Positions 1 through 5,976 of a stretch of 13,230 bases of DNA are shown one piece after another. Each line of letters starts with the position of its first letter. The first letter of the stretch is position 1. The translations under genes and the position numbers were made by a program. Source of the DNA: Saprospiraceae bacterium (GTDB lineage Bacteria; Bacteroidota; Bacteroidia; Chitinophagales; Saprospiraceae); NCBI GenBank assembly GCA_027009605.1, contig JALVCY010000239.1, positions 1 through 13,230 on the forward strand. Reading direction: 5' to 3'. The notes beneath the pieces were generated by a model. That model was not told the origin of the DNA. It worked only from the letters and a program-made list of their open reading frames with translations, and ran no database searches.

Positions 1-165
1 GTCACACACTCAAATCAGTTTGTTATTTATAGAAATGTAGGGGACAAAACCCGACTGCGCCCACTTCATTTGCGCCACGAGCAGATAGCAAGGTAAAATC
101 TCTATTGGGCATGTCGGTTATAGCATACTTCTCTAAGTGAGCCCAACAATTTCAGCACTTGACAT

Positions 166-197
166 AAAAAGCCCTACCCCCAAAGGGGCAAGGCTTT
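166..197 (-). terminator. Intrinsic terminator of the small ORF at 218-313
   Basis: Read on the minus strand, AAAGCCTTGCCCC pairs with GGGGTAGGGCTTT around a TTTG loop. This gives 13 pairs, two of them G-U, followed by a short T run (TTTTTATG). It begins about 20 bases after the TAA at 218-220, which is typical spacing for a Rho-independent terminator. It supports real minus-strand transcription of the short ORF upstream. The plus-strand reading lacks a T tail. Confidence 0.75.
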
Positions 198-217
198 AAA
201 ATTAGGGGGGGAATTTA

Positions 218-313
218 TTATTCGTCGGTGGTACGATTTGACATAGAATTTGCGATGCTAAATAGAATCACCCCGCCTAAAAAAGCACCCAATGCAACAT
301 ACATTAACAACAT
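218..313 (-). CDS. Small single-span membrane peptide (31 aa), paralogue of 784-870
   Basis: This short ORF encodes a peptide opening with MLLMYVALGAFLGGVI and ending in the polar tail SMSNRTTDE. One hydrophobic span covers roughly residues 1-22. No known family is recognised and function is unknown. The frame continues upstream to an ATG at 418, which would add 35 residues with a second hydrophobic stretch (LVFWPFPWILCIVF). The 313 start is preferred because the peptide then lines up from residue 1 with the peptide at 784-870 (M-L-x-x-Y-V-x-x-G-x-F-L-x-G). The stop is followed by a strong terminator. No consensus TAnnTTTG promoter was found upstream. The ORF is short enough to arise by chance; the paralogue and the terminator are the main support. 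Confidence 0.5.
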   Translation of the reverse strand: MLLMYVALGAFLGGVILFSIANSMSNRTTDE

Positions 314-418
314 GATTTGTGGTCTTTTATGATAAAAAACAATGCAAAGGATCCATGGGAAAGGCCAAAAAACCAAAAATTTGGTCTTTTTACCTAGTAG
401 AAGGGTAGCAAACACCAT

Positions 419-704
419 GCCAATATATAGTATTTTGGCATATATGTTATTTTGTTTAATATTTTTTTAGTAAAATCTTGCTCAGAAATGAAGCAAGAAC
501 AAAGTACTCCAATATACGGCGTTATCAGACACAAAAAAAAAGGTAACTGTTTAGGTGCCCCAATTTTTAGGTAGAAAATAGGCATTTTTGTGGATGTTGA
601 CGCAGGGACGCACGGCCGTGCGTCCCTGCGTGAGAAAATTTTAGCAAAAACAGGCGCAAAAAGGGCATTTTCTAACAAAAATTAGCGGGTGGCTAAATAG
701 TTAC
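419..704. other. Intergenic, no convincing gene
   Basis: AT-rich DNA between the two small membrane-peptide units. It contains a 7-base inverted repeat (ATGCCAA near 417 and TTGGCAT near 440) and the perfect palindrome at 600-631. A 94-codon minus-strand frame crosses this palindrome and a 28-codon plus-strand frame starts near 488. Neither has coding character, a promoter or a recognisable product. Confidence 0.5.
600..631. repeat. Perfect 32-base palindrome
   Basis: The arm CGCAGGGACGCACGG (601-615) is followed directly by its exact reverse complement (616-630). Flanking A600 and T631 extend the symmetry to 32 bases with no spacer. It is much more GC-rich than its surroundings. No T run follows on either strand, so it is not a standard terminator. 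The form suggests a dispersed palindromic (REP-like) unit or a cruciform-forming site; one copy is seen in this window. Confidence 0.8.
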
Positions 705-742
705 AAAAAAAGAAGCAGTTGCACACAAAGGCAACTGCTTCT
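705..742 (-). terminator. Intrinsic terminator of the small ORF at 784-870
   Basis: AGAAGCAGTTGC (711-722) and GCAACTGCTTCT (731-742) form a perfect 12-pair stem around an 8-base loop. On the minus strand the stem is followed by a run of T (A705-A710 on the plus strand). It lies about 40 bases after the stop at 784-786 and is one of the strongest terminators in the window. It argues that a short minus-strand transcript ends here. Confidence 0.85.
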
Positions 743-783
743 TCTGAGTTCTTTCGTAGCGGTCAATCCACAGAGAGACAAAA

Positions 784-870
784 CTATCTGCGACCTAAAA
801 TAACATCCAGATTGTTATTTATCACTGCTCCCACTAAAAAACCACCAATTAAAACGTAAAGTATCAACAT
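784..870 (-). CDS. Small single-span membrane peptide (28 aa), paralogue of 218-313
   Basis: A 28-codon ORF begins ATG TTG ATA CTT TAC and ends in CGC AGA TAG. The peptide is MLILYVLIGGFLVGAVI followed by NNNLDVILGRR: one hydrophobic span and a basic tail. It matches the peptide at 218-313 at M1, L2, Y5, V6, G9, F11, L12, G14 and at an I near position 17. Function is unknown. No other in-frame ATG exists before the upstream stop, so the start is fixed. A strong terminator follows at 705-742. The leader carries half of a 9-base inverted repeat (887-933) that could fold just upstream of the start codon. As with any ORF of this size, coding status rests on the paralogue and the terminator. Confidence 0.5.
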   Translation of the reverse strand: MLILYVLIGGFLVGAVINNNLDVILGRR

Positions 871-886
871 AATTCGTAATTTTAGA

Positions 887-933
887 CCTTCGATTAGGTC
901 AAGCCAGAAAATGTGTAACAAACAAATCGAAGG
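887..933. repeat. 9-base inverted repeat upstream of two divergent genes
   Basis: CCTTCGATT (887-895) and AATCGAAGG (925-933) are exact reverse complements 29 bases apart. A nested 5-base inverted repeat, GACCT (885-889) and AGGTC (896-900), overlaps the left arm. The element sits between the minus-strand small ORF (start 870) and the plus-strand helicase (start 1052). It could be an operator for either gene or a hairpin in the leader of the small ORF. Confidence 0.5.
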
Positions 934-1051
934 GATTAATTTGCTTCATTACGGGTGAAAACCTAGTTCAGGGGAAGACTAAATAGTGTTGTTGGATACG
1001 TTCCAGTGCTCAAATTCAGTGCCAAGATAGGGAAAAAAAACGAAATAACAA

Positions 1052-4000
1052 ATGATTGACCAAAAAATTTTCAAATATTTTCTTAAAAACCTTTATAATC
1101 TTAATCTTACATCCAAAAACCCGGAAAACAAGCTAGAAAAAACCCAATTTATCTTTCAGACCATACTCGATGAAGCCGTCAAAAAAGAACGTCTTCACTT
1201 CACCACCTTATTTGCCAAACTGGCTTACATCTCCCAAAAATTTAGTTTTTCTCCCAAGCTGCATTACTTCTCCAATTCCTTTCGGATAAAAACCAGGTAC
1301 GCCACCAAACGCACAGAAGACGAACTCAAACAAACCATAGACTTGGGCATTGCGGTCTGTGCCCATTTATTGGAAGTGCTGGCCAAACAAACCATCCCCG
1401 ATGAGACTAAAGCCAAAATCCCTTATGAGTTTCCGCCTAAAATCAAGAAAGACACCAAAATTGTATCTTACCAAGCCCATGTAAGCGTCGTCGTCATAAG
1501 AAAGCTTCCAAAATCACAAGAACTCATTGCCTTTCGCGAAAGCGACCCCGATGACAAAATCAGAATCCGGTACAACATGCCGGAAAGAAATGAAAATTTC
1601 AAAAAGTCTATCATCTTGCTGGACAAAGTGTTTGGTTATCCCACCCATATCCAACTACTCGATGTGGAAATGGACGAAGACGGGGTTTATTATCCGAAAG
1701 GATTTGTATTGGAACCTAATTACTTGATGGATGTCAGTGCCGTTGCGGCGTCTATTGGGGCACAACACAATCTCCCGCTGGGCTATATGGTCAATAAGTT
1801 TTTGCCCTACGAGGTCACGACTCCTATTATGATTGGTAATATCGCCAACTTTTTCTTGGATGAATTGACGACCAATCCTGAACAATCCTTCAAAGAGCTA
1901 TTCCCTAAAGTCTTTCGACAATATCCTTTGATTTTTTCAATATGGGACGATGCGAGTATCCGCACCGTCTATCAAAAAAGCCAAAAGCACTTTGTCTCCA
2001 TCTACAAGGTCATTACGCAAGATTTTAAAAATGAACAAATCAATCGCCAAAAAGCAGTCCTTGAACCCGCCTTCTTTTCTAATACTTTTGGCATTCAAGG
2101 GCGGCTAGACCTTTTTTACGAAAGTAAGACAGAAGAAAATAAAAGCGTCATCATCGAGCTCAAAAGTGGCAAACCTTTTCGACCCAACCGCTATGGTTTG
2201 AGCCAATCTCATTATACGCAAACCCTACTCTACGACTTGCTCATTCGGTCGGTTTCTCCCAAAAATAAGCCGACCAACTACATCCTTTATTCAGCCTTGG
2301 ACACCGACCAGCTCAAGTTTGCCCCCCGCATCAAGGCCATCCAATACGAAGCCATCCAAGCCCGAAACGAACTCGTTGCTATCGAGAAAGCTTTGATGCA
2401 AATCAATGATAATCAATTAGATAGCACTTCTATATTGGAATATATCCACGAGCAACAATTCGGAAAGTACAAGGGATTTACCTTTACTAACTTCCAAACT
2501 TTCTATGAAACCTACAGCGAACTAAACCGGCTGGAGCAGCATTATTTCAAAGCCTTTACTTCGTTTATCGCAAGAGAAAACTGGCTCGCCAAAGTAGGAG
2601 ATGCCTCCCCTAACAGCCGAAGCGGGCAAGCTCAACTTTGGACGCACTCCAAAGCTCAAAAAGAAGCAGACTTTTCTATTTTGCAGGGCTTAAAAATAAA
2701 AGACTCCGATACGTCTTCCGACTTTCCGGTCATTACTTTTCAGAAAACGGAGACCACCAATCCTTTGGCCAATTTCAGGGTCGGAGACATCGTCATCTTG
2801 CACCCCGACAAAAAAGAAAGTGCGTCCATACTCCAAGCTCGAGTAATCAAAGGAAGTATTATTTTTATGGACGACCAAATCGTCAAAGTCCAATTGCGCT
2901 CCTATCAAGTCAATCCGGAAGACCTGAGCAAAGATTCTCTTTGGATGCTCGAACCCGACCTTTGGGAACGGGCTTTTCAGTCTCTTTATCGCTCTCTCTT
3001 TGAATGGGCGACGGCCGACCCCGCACGAAGAAATCTGTTGCTCACACTGCAAGCTCCTAAAAAAAATAAACTGCAAGCCTTCCCGGCCACGCCCAACCTG
3101 ACTTCTGAGCAAACAGCCATCTTGACCAAAATGCTATCGGCCAAAGATTACTTCCTGCTTTGGGGGCCGCCGGGCACCGGAAAAACAAGCGTCATCCTAA
3201 AAACCGCTGTACATTTTTGGGTGACTAGCACACCGCAAAACATCCTGCTCTTGGCCTATACCAACCGCGCCGTAGATGAAATTTGCGCCGCCATAGAATC
3301 CGATATGCCTGAAATCAAAACGCAGTACTTCCGGATTGGAAACACAAATTCGACCCACCCCCGTTTTCGTGGTCAGCTCCTTTCGGAAAAAATTAAATCA
3401 CTGAATACCCGTAAGGAAGTGAAGGCAGAAATCCAGAAACACCGCATTGTGGTTTCGACGATTTCTTCCATTATCACCAAGCCGGAGATTTTTGAATTCA
3501 TGAAATTTGACACTACGCTCATTGACGAAGCCTCCCAGATACTAGAACCCCAATTGATAGGAATTTTGAGCCGGGTCAAGCGTTTTATCCTAGTCGGAGA
3601 CCATCGCCAACTACCGGCCGTTGTCGCTCAAAAAAAGATTTTTGCAAAAAAAGAAGATGATTTATTGGCCGGCATTGGCATTCAGGATTTATCCAATTCT
3701 TACTTTGAACGGCTGTTTATGCGTTGCCGCAAAAATGGATGGGATTGGGCCTATGGCATGCTAAGTATGCAAGGACGCATGCACGAAAAAGTAATGGCTT
3801 TTGCCAACCAACATTTTTATGACAACCAACTCCATATTTTGCCGGAAGGCTTAAATCCCAGACAATCTGCCAAAGAGTACTTGCACACTTCTTCGGACAT
3901 AGACTTACGTAAAACACTGGCAACGGAGCGGCTGGTTTTTTGTGATGCTCCGGTGGATGATGCCATTGGCTCCGGCAAAAAAAACCAATACGAAGCCCAA

Positions 4001-4396
4001 AAAATTGTCGAAATACTCCAACATATCAAGGCCATTTACCAAGAAAATAACAAAAAACTAACCAAAGATTCGGTAGGTATTATCACACCTTATCGGGCTC
4101 AAATTGCCCAGATAAGAGAAGCTGTTTTTCAAGCAGCTCCCGAATGGTTGGAGTATCTCACCATCGACACCGTCGAACGCTATCAGGGCGGCGCACGGGA
4201 CATCATCATCCTTTCCGTTTGCCTCAACAAAATCTATCAACTCAACAACCTAGTCGCTTTATCCGAAGAGGGAATCGACCGGAAATTAAACGTAGCCTTG
4301 ACGCGCGCCCGAGACCAAATCATTATGGTTGGCAATGCAGATTTGCTAAAAAAGGATGCTCGTTATGGGGCTTTTATTGATTCGGCGGTTTCTTAA
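1052..4396 (+). CDS. Dna2-like nuclease-helicase (PD-(D/E)XK nuclease fused to SF1 helicase)
   Basis: A 1114-residue protein predicted to cut and unwind DNA, probably in repair or defence. Residues about 255-400 look like a Dna2/Cas4-type PD-(D/E)XK nuclease: GNIAN (262-266), GRLD with D353, ELK with E369 and K371, and QTLLY (390-394). The usual motif I histidine appears to be N266, and no cysteines lie between about 230 and 470, so the Fe-S cluster of typical Dna2/Cas4 nucleases is absent. Residues about 580-640 may form a small beta-barrel. The UPF1/Dna2-type SF1B helicase follows: Walker A GPPGTGKT (705-712), DEAS (825-828), GDHRQLP (849-855), YQGG (1044-1047) and NVALTRAR (1080-1087). All key ATPase residues are present. 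The first 250 residues are unassigned. The ATG follows an A-rich leader; no clear promoter was found. It ends in repeat DNA without an intrinsic terminator. Confidence 0.93.
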   Translation: MIDQKIFKYFLKNLYNLNLTSKNPENKLEKTQFIFQTILDEAVKKERLHFTTLFAKLAYISQKFSFSPKLHYFSNSFRIKTRYATKRTEDELKQTIDLGIAVCAHLLEVLAKQTIPDETKAKIPYEFPPKIKKDTKIVSYQAHVSVVVIRKLPKSQELIAFRESDPDDKIRIRYNMPERNENFKKSIILLDKVFGYPTHIQLLDVEMDEDGVYYPKGFVLEPNYLMDVSAVAASIGAQHNLPLGYMVNKFLPYEVTTPIMIGNIANFFLDELTTNPEQSFKELFPKVFRQYPLIFSIWDDASIRTVYQKSQKHFVSIYKVITQDFKNEQINRQKAVLEPAFFSNTFGIQGRLDLFYESKTEENKSVIIELKSGKPFRPNRYGLSQSHYTQTLLYDLLIRSVSPKNKPTNYILYSALDTDQLKFAPRIKAIQYEAIQARNELVAIEKALMQINDNQLDSTSILEYIHEQQFGKYKGFTFTNFQTFYETYSELNRLEQHYFKAFTSFIARENWLAKVGDASPNSRSGQAQLWTHSKAQKEADFSILQGLKIKDSDTSSDFPVITFQKTETTNPLANFRVGDIVILHPDKKESASILQARVIKGSIIFMDDQIVKVQLRSYQVNPEDLSKDSLWMLEPDLWERAFQSLYRSLFEWATADPARRNLLLTLQAPKKNKLQAFPATPNLTSEQTAILTKMLSAKDYFLLWGPPGTGKTSVILKTAVHFWVTSTPQNILLLAYTNRAVDEICAAIESDMPEIKTQYFRIGNTNSTHPRFRGQLLSEKIKSLNTRKEVKAEIQKHRIVVSTISSIITKPEIFEFMKFDTTLIDEASQILEPQLIGILSRVKRFILVGDHRQLPAVVAQKKIFAKKEDDLLAGIGIQDLSNSYFERLFMRCRKNGWDWAYGMLSMQGRMHEKVMAFANQHFYDNQLHILPEGLNPRQSAKEYLHTSSDIDLRKTLATERLVFCDAPVDDAIGSGKKNQYEAQKIVEILQHIKAIYQENNKKLTKDSVGIITPYRAQIAQIREAVFQAAPEWLEYLTIDTVERYQGGARDIIILSVCLNKIYQLNNLVALSEEGIDRKLNVALTRARDQIIMVGNADLLKKDARYGAFIDSAVS

Positions 4397-4613
4397 TGGA
4401 GTTGAGATTGTTGAGTCGGTCGCCTGCGGCTCTCTAGGTTGAGACGATTTGTTTTTTTTGGGGGGGGGGATTTTTACTTCATTGTATGATATTCGGCATT
4501 CTACATTCGATATTCTGATAGTTGAAAAAGTTGAAGAAGTTGATTCGCTCGCAGGCTTCGCTAGTTGATTCGCTGCGCTAGTTGAGAGATTTGGGATTCT
4601 GACCTTTGACCTA
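4397..4613 (+). repeat. Composite intergenic repeat, degenerate copy
   Basis: This gap starts right after the helicase stop and carries the module order seen in the later repeat clusters. A CGCCTGCGGC hairpin with CTCTCTAGGTTGAG starts at 4421. GTTGAGACGATTTG and a T/G-rich tract follow near 4439. Then come ATTCGGCATTCT and ATTCGATATTCTG, GTTGAAAAAGTTGAAG, and GATTCGCTGCGCTAG with related segments. Copies differ by small substitutions and a run of nine G near 4462. No ORF or promoter was seen. Confidence 0.8.
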
Positions 4614-4676
4614 GTTCAATTTGTGCTTCGCACGTTCAATTTGCCCTTCGGGCGTTCAATTGCCTTCGGCGTTCAA
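4614..4676 (+). repeat. Three tandem hairpin units (GTTCAAT plus TTC-loop stem)
   Basis: Three consecutive units of 20, 20 and 17 bases each begin GTTCAAT and end in a tiny hairpin with a TTC loop. The stems are GTGC/GCAC (4623-4633), GCCC/GGGC (4643-4653) and GCC/GGC (4662-4670). Changes in one arm are matched in the other. A fourth GTTCAA closes the run at 4671. No T tract follows, so these are not ordinary terminators. Confidence 0.75.
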
Positions 4677-4700
4677 AGGAACACGCTCTTGGCTGCCTAG

Positions 4701-4828
4701 CCGTTAGACCGTTACACCGTTATACCGTTAGACCGTTACACCGTTACACCGTTAGACCGTTAGACCGTTAGACCGCTACACCGTTACACCGTTACACCGT
4801 TACACCGTTATGCCGCTACACCGTTATC
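4701..4828. repeat. Sixteen tandem copies of an 8-base unit, CCGTTANA
   Basis: The block divides exactly into 16 units of 8 bases: mostly CCGTTACA or CCGTTAGA, with single-base variants CCGTTATA, CCGCTACA, CCGTTATG and CCGTTATC. There are no indels across 128 bases. The unit length is not a multiple of three, so the array is not coding. The last unit includes the stop codon of the minus-strand gene ending at 4824, so that gene's 3' end lies inside the array. Confidence 0.95.
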
Positions 4829-5420
4829 CTCGCCGGCGCTCCAGCAAGACCATCATCATGAGACCCAAAATAATACGTTGTTGATCATCCAAATCAATAT
4901 CTTTTAATTTTTGGACTTCAAATCTCCTTCCGGTAAAAGAGGGTTCTTTTTTGAGTCTGGCGACGACTTCGCCATTGAGGTTGGTAACGATATAACTGGG
5001 ATTAAACATATACCCCGTAAAGATATTTAGGATTGGGATTTCTCCGACCAAAGCGTCCATCACTTTGACCCACGCATTTTCTTCGGTGATATGGTATTGT
5101 AGTTCTTCAAATTGGTCTATCAATTCATAACGAGCCTTCCAGATAGAGACCCATCCCTTACGGGCAATTTTGCCCAACTCCAAGCCATCAGCATCTGTAA
5201 AGCTATAAGCCGCAGAAAAATCCAACCATCTATCGGCTTTAATTTTAAAGAGAACTTTCTTTCGAGTTTCATCTTCATAAACTGAAATATCTTCTTTCAG
5301 CTTAAACATTTTTTGGCGCACATAGCCAATGGTCTTGTTGTGAGCATCTTTGGCTCTAAAATCATTGGCTAAAGAAGAAATCTTGAAAATGAATTTTATC
5401 GGATAACTTAGATCTTTCAT
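4824..5420 (-). CDS. LURP-one-related (tubby C-terminal-like) family protein
   Basis: A 198-residue protein of the LURP-one-related family, which shares a 12-strand beta-barrel around a central helix with tubby and phospholipid scramblase proteins. Its molecular role in bacteria is not established. Family-like segments are YPIKFIFKISSLANDF near the N-terminus, QKMFKLKEDISVYED, IKADRWLDFSAAYSF, LGKIARKGWVSIWKARYEL, ENAWVKVMDALVGEIPIL, FTGYMFNPSYIV and the C-terminal MMMVLLERRRG. No signal peptide is seen, so it is probably cytoplasmic. The frame extends to an ATG at 5465 (213 residues), but the ATG at 5420 starts at MKDLSYPIKF, where family members usually begin. The TAA stop lies within the 8-base tandem array, and the gene converges on the helicase. 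Upstream are a weak promoter (5547-5578), then a terminator and a stronger promoter further away, so its expression may depend on read-through. Confidence 0.88.
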   Translation of the reverse strand: MKDLSYPIKFIFKISSLANDFRAKDAHNKTIGYVRQKMFKLKEDISVYEDETRKKVLFKIKADRWLDFSAAYSFTDADGLELGKIARKGWVSIWKARYELIDQFEELQYHITEENAWVKVMDALVGEIPILNIFTGYMFNPSYIVTNLNGEVVARLKKEPSFTGRRFEVQKLKDIDLDDQQRIILGLMMMVLLERRRG

Positions 5421-5546
5421 TGAATAAGAATTTAGTCTCGAAAAGCTAACGAGTGCTCCGTTCATTAAGTTGCATTCAATTTAAAAAGTTCTATATAGAT
5501 AAATCCTTCTGTATTAATAGGTTATACCCTAAAATAGGTAGAAATG

Positions 5547-5578
5547 GCAACATATTTGGTATTCTAAAACTACGCAAA
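5547..5578 (-). promoter_or_regulatory. Possible promoter of the LURP-one-related gene
   Basis: On the minus strand a TTTG (5575-5578) is followed after 20 bases by TATGTTGC (5547-5554). This matches six of eight positions of the TAnnTTTG consensus. It is placed about 125 bases before the ATG at 5420 and just after the terminator at 5576-5604, so it could drive the gene independently. The imperfect second box makes this tentative. Confidence 0.3.
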
Positions 5579-5604
5579 AAAATCCCTTCGACGAGTCGAA
5601 GGGA
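5576..5604 (-). terminator. Intrinsic terminator in the leader of the LURP-one-related gene
   Basis: TCCCTTCGAC (5583-5592) and GTCGAAGGGA (5595-5604) form a perfect 10-pair palindromic stem. On the minus strand it is followed by seven T (A5576-A5582). No plus-strand T run follows, so it acts on minus-strand transcription. The nearest minus-strand promoter upstream is at 5642-5672 and no ORF lies between. It therefore ends a short RNA or acts as an attenuator. Confidence 0.8.
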
Positions 5605-5636
5605 CTAACTCAAACAAATAAACACAAAAACTACTT
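5576..5636 (-). ncRNA. Candidate small RNA (about 60 nt) or attenuated leader
   Basis: A consensus promoter (5642-5672) predicts a start near 5636 and the terminator at 5576-5604 predicts an end near 5576. The interval has no ORF with a start codon. CTCAAA near 5636 and TTTGAG near 5611 could pair as a 6-base outer stem. GAGT just before the terminator could compete for ACTC in its loop region, which would be a weak antiterminator. No known RNA family is recognised. The alternative is that this is the 5' leader of the LURP-one-related gene, with conditional termination. Confidence 0.4.
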
Positions 5637-5641
5637 TGAGA

Positions 5642-5672
5642 CAAAGATAATCAACAAACCGAATACTTACAA
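5642..5672 (-). promoter_or_regulatory. Consensus Bacteroidota promoter, minus strand
   Basis: Minus-strand TATCTTTG (5642-5649) matches TAnnTTTG perfectly. TTG (5670-5672) lies exactly 20 bases upstream as the -33 element. The predicted start is near 5636. It faces the terminator at 5576-5604 and, beyond that, the LURP-one-related gene. Confidence 0.6.
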
Positions 5673-5783
5673 TAAAAAAGGAATAAATTTTTAGCAAAAA
5701 AGCATTTTTAACATAATAACGCCTGTACAATAATCTATTCAACCAAATTTTATTCCGAAAAAATGCCTAGTCGCCAAATTTAA

Positions 5784-5814
5784 TTGCAAGCGAGATAAAA
5801 AGGTTTTAAATTTG
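5784..5814 (+). promoter_or_regulatory. Consensus promoter of the PPK2 gene
   Basis: TTG (5784-5786), a 20-base spacer and TAAATTTG (5807-5814) form a full Bacteroidota promoter. The predicted start is near 5820, leaving a leader of about 155 bases before the ATG at 5977. A second TAATTTTG at 5838-5845 lacks a correctly spaced -33 box. The rest of 5673-5976 is AT-rich and shows no ORF. Confidence 0.6.
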
Positions 5815-5976
5815 TAGGGGGTTTGGATTGGGTATTTTAATTTTGAAGTTCTTTCCTTCTTTTGGCTCATTTCTAAAATCCATATTTTTATCGTACATTC
5901 GTGCCTACATAAAGTTTAAATGCAGTTTTCCGGAAGGCCTTCCACCCAAAACTGTTCAGTGCAAAAAAAATAACAG

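Noticed and set aside
23..112. 29-codon minus-strand ORF (contains FTLLSARGANEVGAVGF), with an open plus-strand frame over 1-93
   Set aside because: It has an ATG and stop but no promoter, terminator or recognisable family, and both strands are open here, so coding cannot be supported. It could be a fragment of a structured or repeated sequence; relatives would decide.
394..678. 94-codon minus-strand ORF
   Set aside because: It crosses the perfect palindrome at 600-631 and low-complexity A/T runs, overlaps the alternative N-terminus of the 218 ORF, and has no protein-like domain pattern.
940..971. TTTG (940-943) and TAGTTCAG (964-971) as the helicase promoter
   Set aside because: Spacing is 20 bases, but the second box differs from TAnnTTTG at two of six fixed positions, which is too weak in AT-rich DNA.
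2638..3112. Long overlapping frames on both strands within the helicase gene
   Set aside because: They are shadows of the nuclease-helicase frame, which has continuous family motifs across this region.
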